14,965 nt of DNA from Streptomyces sp. NRRL WC-3618 (GTDB taxonomy: Bacteria; Actinomycetota; Actinomycetes; Streptomycetales; Streptomycetaceae): contig NZ_LGDW01000079.1 in assembly GCF_001280005.1 (NCBI RefSeq), positions 1-14,965 on the forward strand, written 5' to 3'. Positions 6,906 through 14,721 of this stretch are shown here, one piece after another. The position numbers and the translations under genes were made by a program. Below the pieces are notes generated by a model. It was not told the origin of the DNA, did no database searches, and saw only the letters and a program-made list of their open reading frames with translations. Position 1 is the first letter of the stretch; every line of letters begins with the position of its first letter.

Positions 6906-8366
6906 TCAACCCCCTTGCTGCGACCGCGCCTTGAACGCCGCCTTCCGCGCCTCCTTGGCCACCCGCTTGTCCGGATGCAGCCGCCCCATCGCCTCCAGCA
7001 CATCCGGCGTCGCCGGATGGTCGACGCGCCAGACCGCCTCGAAGAAGCCGCCGTGCTGCCGCGCCAGCCCCTCCACCAGCCCGATCAGCTCCGCCGAGTT
7101 GCCCTCCGCCGCCAACTGCGCGGCCACCGTGTCGATGGTCAGCCAGAACACCATCGCCTCGGACGGCGCCGGCACATCCGCCGCACCGCGCTCGCTGAGC
7201 CAGACGCGGGCGAGGCCGCCCAGTTCGGCGTCGTCGAGAACCTCGCGCAGCGCGGGCTCGGCCTCGGTGCCGACGAGTGACAGGGCCTGCTGGCAGAGCA
7301 GCCGCCGCAGGGGCGCACCGGCATCGGCGCCCCGGGCCGCCGCGAGCAACTCCCGGGCCGCCGCGAGGGGTTCGCGGCGCGTCAGCCACTGTTCGGTCTC
7401 GGCCCGCGCGGCCGTCGCGGGGAAGGACGCCGTGCCGTCGAGCAGCGCGTCCGCGCCCTTGTCGGCCAGCTCTCCGACGGCGGGCGCCGCGAAGCCGGCC
7501 TCCAGCAGCCGGGCCCGTACGCCGTACAGGCCGAGCGGGGTCAGCCGCACCATGCCGTAGCGCGAGACGTCGGTGTCGTCGCCCGTCAGCGCCCCCTCGG
7601 TGGGGTCGTCGGTGTCCGCCATGAGCGCCTCGTCGACGGGCTGATAGGCGACGAGCCCGATGGGTTCGAGCAGCCGGAACTGGTCGTCGAGGCGCATCAT
7701 CAAGTCCGAGACCTGCTCGAGGACGTCGTTGGTGGGCCGGCCCATGTCGCCCGGTACGACCATGGACGCGGCCACCGCCGGCAGCGGCACCGGGCTGTCG
7801 GCGGGGCCGCCCTCGCTGACGGTCAGCAGGTACAGGTTGGCGAGCGCGGCGTCGAGGAAGTCGGCCTCCGCCCCGGGGTCCCAGCCCAGTTGGGAGAAGT
7901 CGACGTCGGCGCCCTCGTCCACGCCGTCGAGGAGATCGTCGAGGTCGGGCACGCTCGCGTCGGCGAGGACGGCCTCCAGCGCCCCGAGCCAGACCGCGAG
8001 CACCTCGTGCGGCGACCCGGAGGTGAGCAGCGCCAGATCCTCGGCGACCGTGACGGTGCCTGCTTCCTGGTCGACGACCTCGACGAGCCCTGCGTCCACG
8101 GCGACCCGCCAGGCCTCACCGGCGTAGGCGAGCGCGTCCTCGACACCCGTCTCACCGGCGCCCTCGCTCACCAGCAGCCCCAGCGCCCGAGCTGCCTCCG
8201 GCAGCTGCTCCTGGACGAGTTCACCGCCGGCCCCGACCCGCGTGTCCGGCCCGGCCCAGCGGGCGAGGCGGGCGGCGCGGGAGACCAGCGGGGCGGCGAG
8301 CGCTTCCCGCGCCAGCTCCGCTTCGGAGTGCAGTCGCACCGGCGGCAGGGGGGAGCTGTCTGACAT
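6906..8366 (-). CDS. Helical protein of unknown function, 486 aa
   Basis: I do not recognise a named family. The protein is acidic, rich in Ala, Leu, Glu and Asp, and has no signal peptide or membrane segment, so it is probably cytosolic. The first half contains helical segments and a possible winged-helix-like stretch ending VDAGLVEVVDQEAGTVTVAED near residue 110. The middle has LTPLGLYGVRARLLEAG. The second half (about 330-486) looks like a HEAT-like helical array (RRLLCQQALSLVGTEAEPAL, ATPDVLEAMGRLHPDK) and ends in a basic tail, KRVAKEARKAAFKARSQ. The LTPLG-x-GVR phrase and helical tail recall the extra domains of some actinobacterial pRiA4b ORF-3-like proteins, but I would not name it so. 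The ATG at 8366 follows GAGGAG by ten bases; the 40 codons upstream look non-coding. It stands alone, divergent from the nuclease gene. Confidence 0.8.
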   Translation of the reverse strand: MSDSSPLPPVRLHSEAELAREALAAPLVSRAARLARWAGPDTRVGAGGELVQEQLPEAARALGLLVSEGAGETGVEDALAYAGEAWRVAVDAGLVEVVDQEAGTVTVAEDLALLTSGSPHEVLAVWLGALEAVLADASVPDLDDLLDGVDEGADVDFSQLGWDPGAEADFLDAALANLYLLTVSEGGPADSPVPLPAVAASMVVPGDMGRPTNDVLEQVSDLMMRLDDQFRLLEPIGLVAYQPVDEALMADTDDPTEGALTGDDTDVSRYGMVRLTPLGLYGVRARLLEAGFAAPAVGELADKGADALLDGTASFPATAARAETEQWLTRREPLAAARELLAAARGADAGAPLRRLLCQQALSLVGTEAEPALREVLDDAELGGLARVWLSERGAADVPAPSEAMVFWLTIDTVAAQLAAEGNSAELIGLVEGLARQHGGFFEAVWRVDHPATPDVLEAMGRLHPDKRVAKEARKAAFKARSQQGG

Positions 8367-8518
8367 CGGCTGTTTTCTCCTCAGGCGCCCGAATGGCCGT
8401 ACGGCGGCATCCGGATGCGCCCGGAGTCCGACGACGGCGTCTGACGACCGTACGACGTCGTGTTGAAGGCCGTACGACTCAGCCACTCAGCCTAGACGGA
8501 TTTGGCAGCATGCCGCCC

Positions 8519-8530
8519 GGTTCATGAACC
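8519..8530. promoter_or_regulatory. Perfect 12-bp palindrome, candidate operator
   Basis: GGTTCATGAACC is identical on both strands and sits between the divergent helical-protein and nuclease genes. On the plus strand it is followed 11 nt on by TGTCA, giving a partial PHO-like repeat (8520-8541). On the minus strand a TAGGCT (8495-8490) lies downstream. Its regulator is unknown. Confidence 0.3.
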
Positions 8531-8598
8531 TGTCAGAGGTGCTACATGGCTGAAACCTTGACAACTGGCTTGAGCAGGCAGGAGATTGACGCGCGTAG

Positions 8599-8634
8599 AA
8601 GTCGAGGGGGCCGGTCCGCCGCACCCCTCGACTT
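8599..8634 (+). other. Strong hairpin upstream of nuclease gene
   Basis: Arms AAGTCGAGGGG (8599-8609) and CCCCTCGACTT (8624-8634) form a perfect 11-bp stem with a 14-nt loop. If transcription starts near the TTGACA at 8558 it lies in the nuclease leader; if at about 8675 it lies upstream of the start. No T-run follows. It may be a terminator, a leader element or a protein site. Confidence 0.4.
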
Positions 8635-8641
8635 TCGCGAT

Positions 8642-8668
8642 GTTCCACCGTGCTTCATCGTGTTAGAT
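8642..8668 (+). promoter_or_regulatory. Weak PHO-box-like repeat and -10 before nuclease
   Basis: Two consecutive 11-mers, GTTCCACCGTG (8642-8652) and CTTCATCGTGT (8653-8663), resemble imperfect PHO units, and TTAGAT (8663-8668) is a plausible -10. The match to the GTTCACC core is incomplete, so PhoP control of the nuclease is a suggestion only. Confidence 0.25.
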
Positions 8669-8855
8669 GTGCCCCCCAAGCCGGGCGTTCACTTCCGATC
8701 GCCCGGTGCCGAGCCTTCGACGCGGAGCCTTTCGCGCCGAGTGTTCACCGGATGTCTACGCGCGTCGCCAGCCGCCCAGCGGGTCGCGTATCCCCCACTG
8801 CACCACCCTTGTCACTTTCGTCCCGGCACCCATGTTCATCCCCGGAGGGATCCCG

Positions 8856-10685
8856 ATGCCGAGCAAGTCTTCCGCGCGACTCGCCGCGCTCACTGTCGCC
8901 GCCGCCTGTTCAACGGTCGCCGCCATGGTCGTGGTTCCGTCGGCCGCGCACGCCGACACCGTGCGCATTCATGACATCCAGGGCACCACGCGCCTCTCCC
9001 CGCTCGCGGGCCAGAAAGTCACGGACGTGGCGGGAATCGTCACCGGCGTCCGCACCTTCGGTTCGTCGCGCGGTTTCTGGATCGAGGACACGGCGCCGGA
9101 CGCCGATCCGGCCACCAGCGAGGGCGTCTTCGTCTTCACCAGCTCCAAGCCGACCGTCGCCGTCGGCGACGCGGTCACCGTCACCGGCTCGGTCTCGGAG
9201 TTCGTGCCGGGCGGCGCCGCGGGCGGCAACCAGTCGGTGACGGAGATCGTCAAGCCGACGGTCACCGTCGTCTCCAGCGGCAACGCGGTCCCGGCGCCGG
9301 TCGTCGTGGACGCCAAGTCCGTACCGTCCGCGTACACCCCGGCCGGCGACGCCGCCGCGAGCGGCTCGGTGAACGCGCTGCCGCTGCTGCCCAGGAAGTA
9401 CGCCCTGGACTACTACGAGTCCCTCGAGGGCATGAACGTCCAGGTCAAGAACGTCCGCGTGGTCACCGCCACCGACCCGTTCACCGAGCTGTGGGTCACG
9501 GTGAAGCCGCACGAGCACAAGAACCGGCGTGGCGGCGCGGTGTACGGCTCGTACACCGCGCAGAACACCGGCCGGCTCCAGATCCAGTCCCTTGGCGCGG
9601 TCGCCGACTTCCCGGCCGCGAACGTCGGCGACAGCATCGAGGGCGCCACGACGGGCCCGCTGGACTACAACCAGTTCGGTGGCTACACGCTCGTCGCGAG
9701 CGAGCTCGGCACCCTGAAGCAGGGCGGCCTGAAGCGCGAGACGACCCGTAAGCAGTCGCGCGGCGAGCTGGCGGTGGCGACGTACAACGTCGAGAACCTC
9801 GACCCGTCGGACACCACCTTCGCCGCACACGCCGCCGCGATCGTGAACAACCTGCAGTCGCCCGACATCCTGTCCCTGGAGGAGATCCAGGACAACAACG
9901 GCGCGACGAAGGACGGTACGGTCGCCGCCGACCAGACGGTCAAGAAGCTGATCGACGCGATCGTGGCGGCGGGCGGCCCGGCGTACGACTGGCGTTCCAT
10001 CGACCCGGTCGACCTCGCGGACGGCGGCGAGCCCGGCGGCAACATCCGTCAGGTGTTCCTGTTCAACCCGGCGCGGGTCTCCTTCACCGACCGGCCGGGC
10101 GGCGACGCCACGACCGCCGTCGGTGTCACGAAGGACCACGGCAAGGCGGCCCTGACCCTCTCGCCGGGCCGGATAGACCCGACCAACGCGGCCTGGACGA
10201 GCAGCCGCAAGCCGCTCGCGGGCGAGTTCGCCTTCCGCGGCAGGACCGTCATCCTGATCGCCAACCACTTCGCCTCCAAGGGCGGCGACCAGGGTCTCAC
10301 CGCACAGTTCCAGCCGCCGGCGCGCAGCTCGGAGACCCAGCGTCATCTGCAGGCGACGGCGGTGAACACGTTCGTCAAGGACATCCTGAAGGTCCAGAAG
10401 AACGCGGACGTGATCGCGCTCGGCGACATCAACGACTTCGAGTTCTCCGACACCGCCAAGCTGCTGGAGAACGGCGGCGCGCTGTGGTCGGCGATCAAGT
10501 CGCTGCCGACGAAGGAGCGTTACAGCTACGACTACCAGGGCAACAGCCAGGTCCTGGACCAGATCCTGGTCAGCCCGTCGATCAGCCGCGGCCGCGACTT
10601 CGACTACGACTCCGTGCACATCAACTCGGAGTTCAACGACCAGATCAGCGACCACGACCCGCAGGTGCTGCGCTTCCACCCGTAA
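8856..10685 (+). CDS. Secreted endonuclease/exonuclease/phosphatase family nuclease
   Basis: A 609-aa extracellular nuclease of the ExeM/NucH-like type. A Sec signal peptide (basic MPSKSSAR, hydrophobic core, AHA cleavage after residue 33) is followed by an N-terminal domain of about 230 residues with an OB-fold-like strand pattern (VTDVAGIVTGVRTFG, GFWIEDT, VAVGDAVTVTGSVSEF). From about residue 305 comes the EEP catalytic domain: ATYNVENL (Asn311, Asn314), SLEEIQDN (catalytic Glu), ANHFASKGGD (His471), ALGDINDF (Asp and Asn about 524-526), DQILVS and SDHDP at 598-602. All key residues of the fold are present. The ATG at 8856 has GGAGGG six bases upstream; an in-frame ATG at 8832 lacks one. 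It probably degrades extracellular DNA or RNA, supplying nucleotides that a phosphatase such as PhoX could use. It stands alone. Substrate choice cannot be read from the sequence. Confidence 0.9.
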   Translation: MPSKSSARLAALTVAAACSTVAAMVVVPSAAHADTVRIHDIQGTTRLSPLAGQKVTDVAGIVTGVRTFGSSRGFWIEDTAPDADPATSEGVFVFTSSKPTVAVGDAVTVTGSVSEFVPGGAAGGNQSVTEIVKPTVTVVSSGNAVPAPVVVDAKSVPSAYTPAGDAAASGSVNALPLLPRKYALDYYESLEGMNVQVKNVRVVTATDPFTELWVTVKPHEHKNRRGGAVYGSYTAQNTGRLQIQSLGAVADFPAANVGDSIEGATTGPLDYNQFGGYTLVASELGTLKQGGLKRETTRKQSRGELAVATYNVENLDPSDTTFAAHAAAIVNNLQSPDILSLEEIQDNNGATKDGTVAADQTVKKLIDAIVAAGGPAYDWRSIDPVDLADGGEPGGNIRQVFLFNPARVSFTDRPGGDATTAVGVTKDHGKAALTLSPGRIDPTNAAWTSSRKPLAGEFAFRGRTVILIANHFASKGGDQGLTAQFQPPARSSETQRHLQATAVNTFVKDILKVQKNADVIALGDINDFEFSDTAKLLENGGALWSAIKSLPTKERYSYDYQGNSQVLDQILVSPSISRGRDFDYDSVHINSEFNDQISDHDPQVLRFHP

Positions 10686-10699
10686 CGGGCCGGCCCTGC

Positions 10700-11446
10700 T
10701 CAGGGCTGGCTGAACACGCCGTTCAGCCAGTCCTGCCAGGCGGTCTCGCACTCCTTGATGTCGGCGCCGGGCGTGAAGTCGTGCAGGGAGATGCCGACCG
10801 GGTAACCCCAGTGGTTGCGCCCGAAGAAGCGGGTGAGACCCCGTTCCGTCCGCAGCCCGATGAAGTACGGGTTGCGGAAGTCGACCACGGCGTCGAACTC
10901 GTCGGGCCCCCGGACCGTCACCCGCGCCCCGACGGGCACGTCCTCCCCGACCCCGAGCGCCCGCCCGACGACGGCGAGGGCGTCCGCCGCCTTCGACGCG
11001 TCGGGCCCGTCGAAGGTCGCGAAGGCGGCCGGCCTGGGCGCGAAGTGCGTGAGGTACTCGCGCAGGGTGTGCAGATAGAAGTCGGTGTGCCGGGCGGCGC
11101 CGTCGTACTGGTTGTCCCAGTCGTCGACGAAGATGCCGCTGTGCACGTAACGCACCCAGGCCCGGCGCCCTTCGTCACGCGCCTCAATGGTGTAGTCGAG
11201 CTGGTTGAGGGTCTGCTCGGAGATGCCCTCGACGTCCTCGACGCGGTTGGTGTAGCGGTGCGGCGGGTCCCAGGCGACGACCGTGGACCCGAAGGGCCCC
11301 TTGCCGCCGACGCGCGGCTCCGGCGGCTCCATCGGCCACAGATACCCTCCGGTCCCGGTGGTGATCGCCTCCCACACCTCCTCCGGGCGGGCGTCGACCT
11401 CGAACTCACGCGCGATCTCGAATTTCCTGGACGCTTCTTCGGACAT
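10700..11446 (-). CDS. SRPBCC (AHSA1-like) domain protein
   Basis: A 248-aa cytosolic protein with an N-terminal SRPBCC/START-like fold of the AHSA1 type: FEIAREFEVDARPEEVWEAI, then STVVAWDPPHRYTNRVEDVE and TLREYLTHF. Members bind hydrophobic ligands or, in Aha1, Hsp90, and in actinobacteria are commonly paired with an ArsR-type regulator, as here. The C-terminal 90 residues (GEDVPVGARVTVRGPDEFDA, RTERGLTRFFGRNHWGYPVG) look like a smaller second domain. I chose the ATG at 11446, which has AGGAG eight bases upstream. A GTG at 11455 would overlap the upstream stop as GTGA but leaves no room for a ribosome site. Either way the gene is within 5 bp of the ArsR gene and translationally coupled to it. 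Its ligand is unknown. Confidence 0.85.
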   Translation of the reverse strand: MSEEASRKFEIAREFEVDARPEEVWEAITTGTGGYLWPMEPPEPRVGGKGPFGSTVVAWDPPHRYTNRVEDVEGISEQTLNQLDYTIEARDEGRRAWVRYVHSGIFVDDWDNQYDGAARHTDFYLHTLREYLTHFAPRPAAFATFDGPDASKAADALAVVGRALGVGEDVPVGARVTVRGPDEFDAVVDFRNPYFIGLRTERGLTRFFGRNHWGYPVGISLHDFTPGADIKECETAWQDWLNGVFSQP

Positions 11447-11451
11447 GGTGC

Positions 11452-12132
11452 TCACTCCTGAACGTCTGCGATGTCTGCAATCTCTGCAATGTCTGCGGCC
11501 GCCGCGACTTCCGCGGTGCCTGTCGTGCCTGAAGTCGATTCATCGGCCTGGGACTTGACCGTCGGGTGCACGGCCACGACGATCCGGTGCCCCCGCCCAC
11601 CCTCGGCCTCGGGCGAGTCGTACTTGCGCACCAACGCGCTGACGCCCGCCGTCAACTCCTCGATGAACGCGGCCCGGTCACCGGCGGAGGCGAACCGCAC
11701 CTCGCCGTCGAGCGCGAAGGTGGCGAGCCGCTTACGGGCCCGGGCGGCGCCGGTGATCAGCGTGCCGACGTCCCGCACCAGCCGCGCCCCGACCGCCAGC
11801 AGCCAGCGCGCGGACAGCTGATCCCGGAAACGGTCGGGATCCGGCTGTACGGCGGCCAGGGCGAGCGGCGAGATGACGTACGACGCGGCGGTCGCCCGCA
11901 TCAGCCGCTCGGTGACGTTGCCCTTGCGCCGCTCTCCGGCCAGCTCGACCAGGCCGTGCCGCTCCAGAGCCTTGAGGTGGTAGTTCACCTTCTGCCGGGG
12001 CAGTCCGACCTGGCCGGCCAGCATGGCGGCCGACGCGGGCCCGGCGGCCAGCTCGGCGAGCAGCCGGCCCCGTATGGGGTCGAGCGAGACGGCTGCGGCC
12101 GCCGGGTCCTCGATCACGGTGACGTCCAACAT
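11452..12132 (-). CDS. ArsR-like winged-helix regulator
   Basis: A 226-aa transcription factor with an N-terminal ArsR-type winged helix: LDPIRGRLLAELAAGPASAA, helix-turn-helix MLAGQVGLPRQKVNYHLKAL, and wing HGLVELAGERRKGNVTERLM. No metal-binding Cys motif of SmtB/ArsR is present, as is usual for members paired with SRPBCC proteins. The middle (about 90-180) is a helical domain probably used for dimerisation or ligand sensing. The C-terminal tail is low complexity, ending with ADIAEIADIADVQE, from a 9-nt repeat. The ATG at 12132 has GGTGGAG three to four bases upstream. The gene is coupled to the SRPBCC gene downstream, and an AT-rich inverted repeat just upstream is a likely autoregulatory site. 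Confidence 0.88.
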   Translation of the reverse strand: MLDVTVIEDPAAAAVSLDPIRGRLLAELAAGPASAAMLAGQVGLPRQKVNYHLKALERHGLVELAGERRKGNVTERLMRATAASYVISPLALAAVQPDPDRFRDQLSARWLLAVGARLVRDVGTLITGAARARKRLATFALDGEVRFASAGDRAAFIEELTAGVSALVRKYDSPEAEGGRGHRIVVAVHPTVKSQADESTSGTTGTAEVAAAADIAEIADIADVQE

Positions 12133-12155
12133 GGCTCCACCGTCTCACCGAAAAC

Positions 12156-12175
12156 TTTTCTTGTCCAGAAGAAAA
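12156..12175 (-). promoter_or_regulatory. AT-rich inverted repeat, candidate ArsR operator
   Basis: TTTTCTT (12156-12162) and AAGAAAA (12169-12175) form a 7-bp inverted repeat around GTCCAG. Outer bases continue imperfectly (ACTTTT against AAAAAAGT). It lies 24 bp upstream of the ArsR start in a strikingly AT-rich patch. On the minus strand TGGACA within it could act as -35. Divergent dapA is 113 bp away, so it might be affected too. Binding is inferred. Confidence 0.45.
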
Positions 12176-12288
12176 AAGTGTCCGGTGGCGTGATGAGGTT
12201 TTCAGCCCGCCACCTGGAAGCACCACTTACGCATACCCGGTACAAGAATTAAGTAGAGCTTCACGAATGCCTCGCCGAGACTGCTCAC

Positions 12289-13197
12289 ATGACAACACCA
12301 CCCCCGGCCCCTTCACCCCCCTTCGGCCGCGCCCTGTGCGCGATGGTCACCCCCTTCACCACCGAGGGCGCCCTGGATCTCGACGGCGCACAGCGCCTCG
12401 CCGACCGGCTGGTGGCCGGGGGCTGCGACGGCCTCGTCCTCTCCGGCACGACGGGCGAGTCCCCGACCACGACGGACACGGAGAAGTCCGCGTTGGTACG
12501 GGCGGTGCGGGAGGCGGTCGACGGGCGGGCGTCGATCGTCGCGGGCGTCGGCACCGCGGACACCCTGCACTCAGCGGAACTGGCACGAGCGGCCGAAAAG
12601 GCGGGCGCGGACGGCCTGTTGGCGGTCGCGCCCTACTACAGCAGACCCCCGCAGGACGCGATCGAGGCCCACCTCCGGGAGCTGGCAGACGCCACCGACC
12701 TGCCCCTGATGCTGTACGACATCCCGGGCCGCACCGGCGTCCGTATCGAGCCGGAGACGATGATCCGTCTGGCCGGGCACCCGAGGATCGTCGCCGTGAA
12801 GGACTGCGCGTACGATCTGATGGGCACTCAGACGGTGCTGTCCCGCGCCGACTTGGCGTACTACACGGGCTGCGACGAATACGTTCTGGCGCTGTACGCG
12901 CTGGGCGGCGCCGGATACGTCAGCACCGTGGCCAACGTGATCCCCCGTCACTTCCGCTCGATCATCGACATGTTCGACGCGGGCCGCACCGCCGAGGCCG
13001 CCCGCCTCCAGCAACGGGCGCTGCCGCTCATCGAGTTGATGATGGCGTCCGGTCTGCCCGGCGCGGTCACGGCCAAGGCGCTGCTCGCCGGACTGGGCCT
13101 GCCCTCGGGCCCGGTACGGGCACCGCTGCGATCGGCCGCCCGCGAGGCGGCGAACGGCCTGCTGGCGGCGTACGAGGATGTGCTGGACGTGCCGTAG
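12289..13197 (+). CDS. dapA: 4-hydroxy-tetrahydrodipicolinate synthase
   Basis: A 302-aa class I aldolase of the DapA family, the normal length. It condenses pyruvate with aspartate-4-semialdehyde, the first committed step to diaminopimelate and lysine. Lys171 (IVAVKDC) is the Schiff-base lysine. Thr54 and Thr55 in SGTTGES bind pyruvate and take part in the proton relay with Tyr143 (YDIPGRTG). Arg148 in the same motif is the position that binds the semialdehyde carboxylate. Presence of GTTGE, YDIPGRTG and Arg148 favours true DapA over other family aldolases. The ATG at 12289 has no clear ribosome site, and the upstream patch 12240-12262 is low in GC. dapD lies nearby on the other strand, which supports the pathway call. 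Streptomycetes often have more than one dapA-like gene, so another copy may exist. Confidence 0.9.
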   Translation: MTTPPPAPSPPFGRALCAMVTPFTTEGALDLDGAQRLADRLVAGGCDGLVLSGTTGESPTTTDTEKSALVRAVREAVDGRASIVAGVGTADTLHSAELARAAEKAGADGLLAVAPYYSRPPQDAIEAHLRELADATDLPLMLYDIPGRTGVRIEPETMIRLAGHPRIVAVKDCAYDLMGTQTVLSRADLAYYTGCDEYVLALYALGGAGYVSTVANVIPRHFRSIIDMFDAGRTAEAARLQQRALPLIELMMASGLPGAVTAKALLAGLGLPSGPVRAPLRSAAREAANGLLAAYEDVLDVP

Positions 13198-13230
13198 ACC
13201 ATGCCGTAGTCCACAGGGACCGAACAGAAA

Positions 13231-13271
13231 GGGGCCCGTACCGCGCACCCAAAGGCGGCGGTACGGGCCCC
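13231..13271. terminator. Strong bidirectional hairpin terminator
   Basis: Arms GGGGCCCGTACCGC (13231-13244) and GCGGTACGGGCCCC (13258-13271) form a perfect 14-bp stem with a 13-nt loop. It lies 33 bp after the dapA stop and 19 bp after the stop of the convergent small secreted protein gene, so it can end transcripts from both sides. There is an A-run (AGAAA) before it on the plus strand but no long T-run, as is common in Streptomyces. Confidence 0.85.
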
Positions 13272-13290
13272 GGCCCAAGGGGGCCGACAG

Positions 13291-13515
13291 TCATCCCCAG
13301 CGGTGCCCGTCACCGAACAAGAGGAAATGCTCCAGCACGTCCTCCATCGGATCGTCGACCTGGCCGATGTTGACCAGACCGATCCGGGGACCGTTGTGCG
13401 AACCGGTGTTGGTCTCGTCCGCGTACGCCGTCCCTGCGGGGACCCCGCAGACCACGGCTGCGGTGACCGCGCCCGTCAGCCAACGCGCCGCGGTCCTCGT
13501 CCGCCCGTTCGTCAT
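13291..13515 (-). CDS. Small secreted protein, 74 aa
   Basis: A short exported protein of no known function. MTNGRTRTAARWLTGAVTAA begins a signal peptide with a basic start, and the hydrophobic part ends at GTAYA with cleavage expected before DET. The mature part is only about 41 residues: an acidic, Asn/Gly-containing peptide with GLVNIGQVDDPMEDVLEHFL and the tail FGDGHRWG. I recall similar small secreted streptomycete proteins ending in a QVDDP-EDVLEH-FGDG pattern, but cannot name a family. There is no Cys. The ATG at 13515 is chosen because it starts the signal peptide and has GAGGGGCGGAG just upstream; a start at 13581 would add 22 residues ahead of the signal. The gene lies between convergent dapA and the dapD end, 118 bp from dapD, and is probably a separate unit. 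Confidence 0.72.
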   Translation of the reverse strand: MTNGRTRTAARWLTGAVTAAVVCGVPAGTAYADETNTGSHNGPRIGLVNIGQVDDPMEDVLEHFLLFGDGHRWG

Positions 13516-13633
13516 GTGCTCCGCCCCTCGTCGGTACGTCCACTGCTTCTGCTCCGGCAGCTGATCGGACTCTGTGTCCACCCGTTCATCTGCCTGAAGC
13601 CCGACGAGGTCACGCGGAGCAACCCGTACGTGA

Positions 13634-14623
13634 TCAGTTGTGGCTGTGCAGGATGTCGTTCAGACCGCCCCAGACCGCGTTGTTCGGGCGGGCCTCGACC
13701 TTGCCCGTGACGGAGTTGCGGCGGAAGAGGATGTTGGAGGCGCCGGAGAGTTCGCGGGCCTTGACGATCTGTCCGTCGGGCATGGTGACGAGGGTGCCGG
13801 CGGTGACGTACAGCCCGGCCTCGACCACGCACTCGTCGCCGAGCGCGATCCCGACGCCGGCCTCGGCGCCGATCAGGCAGCGCTCGCCGATGGTGATGCG
13901 GACCTGGCCGCCACCGGACAGCGTGCCCATCGTCGAGGCGCCACCGCCGATGTCGGAACCGTCACCGACCACGACTCCGGCGGAGATACGGCCCTCGACC
14001 ATCGACGTACCGAGCGTGCCCGCGTTGAAGTTGACGAAGCCCTCGTGCATGACGGTCGTGCCCTCGGCGAGGTGCGCGCCGAGGCGCACTCGGTCGGCGT
14101 CTGCGATGCGGACGCCCTTGGGGGCCACGTAGTCGGTCATCCGGGGGAACTTGTCGATGGACGTGACCTGGAGGTACAGGCCCTCGGCGCGGGCGGCCAG
14201 CCGGACCTTCTCGACGTCGTCCACGGCGACCGGGCCGAGCGAGGTCCAGGCGACGTTGGCGAGGTGGGCGAAGATGCCGTCCAGGCTCTGCCCGTGCGGC
14301 TGCACGAGCCGGTGCGAGAGCAGGTGGAGGCGCAGATAGACGTCGTGCGTGTCGAGCGGCTTGTCGTCGAGGGAGGCGATGACCGTACGGACCGCGACGA
14401 CCTCGACACCCCGGCGCACGTCCGGTCCGACCGCCTTCGCCGCACCCTCGCCGAGCGCCTCGACGGCCCGCTCGACGGACAGCCGCTCGGTACCGGCGGG
14501 GCCGGGCTCGACGGACAGTTCGGGGGCGGGGAACCAGGTGTCGAGAACGGTGCCGTCAGCGGCGACGGTGGCAAGGCCGGCGGCCACGGCGCCGGTGGTG
14601 CGGGGAGCAGTCGTGTCGGTCAT
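13634..14623 (-). CDS. dapD: Tetrahydrodipicolinate N-succinyltransferase
   Basis: A 329-aa DapD of the actinobacterial type, which succinylates tetrahydrodipicolinate from succinyl-CoA in the succinylase branch of lysine and diaminopimelate synthesis. The N-terminal third is an alpha/beta domain ([17 protein letters not shown]). From about residue 180 comes the left-handed beta-helix with hexapeptide repeats: [40 protein letters not shown] and [20 protein letters not shown]. The tail [20 protein letters not shown] and [14 protein letters not shown] are also typical of the family. Such enzymes work as trimers. The ATG at 14623 has no good ribosome site; TAGGTT at 14635-14630 is spaced so that transcription would start at the A of ATG, so it may be leaderless. 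The 5' neighbour outside the window is unknown. Confidence 0.95.
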   Translation of the reverse strand: MTDTTAPRTTGAVAAGLATVAADGTVLDTWFPAPELSVEPGPAGTERLSVERAVEALGEGAAKAVGPDVRRGVEVVAVRTVIASLDDKPLDTHDVYLRLHLLSHRLVQPHGQSLDGIFAHLANVAWTSLGPVAVDDVEKVRLAARAEGLYLQVTSIDKFPRMTDYVAPKGVRIADADRVRLGAHLAEGTTVMHEGFVNFNAGTLGTSMVEGRISAGVVVGDGSDIGGGASTMGTLSGGGQVRITIGERCLIGAEAGVGIALGDECVVEAGLYVTAGTLVTMPDGQIVKARELSGASNILFRRNSVTGKVEARPNNAVWGGLNDILHSHN

Positions 14624-14721
14624 GAAGAAAACCTAACGTGCGAAACCCCGCCCGGGCGAACCGGTACGGACCGGATCTCAAGGACCGGGCACCGACCCTC
14701 CAAGCCTGCCGCAACCACCCC

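Larger units (their letters stand above)
8367..8855. other. 489-bp divergent intergenic region
   Basis: Non-coding gap between two divergent genes. It holds three CCGTACG copies (8397, 8448, 8470), a perfect 12-bp palindrome GGTTCATGAACC (8519-8530), a TTGACA (8558-8563), an 11-bp-stem hairpin (8599-8634) and a weak PHO-box-like repeat with a possible -10 (8642-8668). An open frame starting with ATG at 8546 runs into the nuclease gene in another frame and has no protein-like character. Confidence 0.6.

Noticed and set aside
8743..8764. GTTCACCGGAT considered as a PHO box
   Set aside because: The next 11-nt unit (GTCTACGCGCG) matches the core poorly, so only one good unit exists.
8546..8974. 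Possible small gene starting at ATG 8546 with GAGGTG upstream
   Set aside because: It overlaps the nuclease signal peptide in another frame, has Arg/His/Pro-rich shadow composition and no domain.
8910..10751. Long minus-strand open frame opposite the nuclease gene
   Set aside because: It mirrors third-position GC of the nuclease gene; the product is Arg/Val/Gly-rich without motifs, while the plus strand shows a complete catalytic domain.
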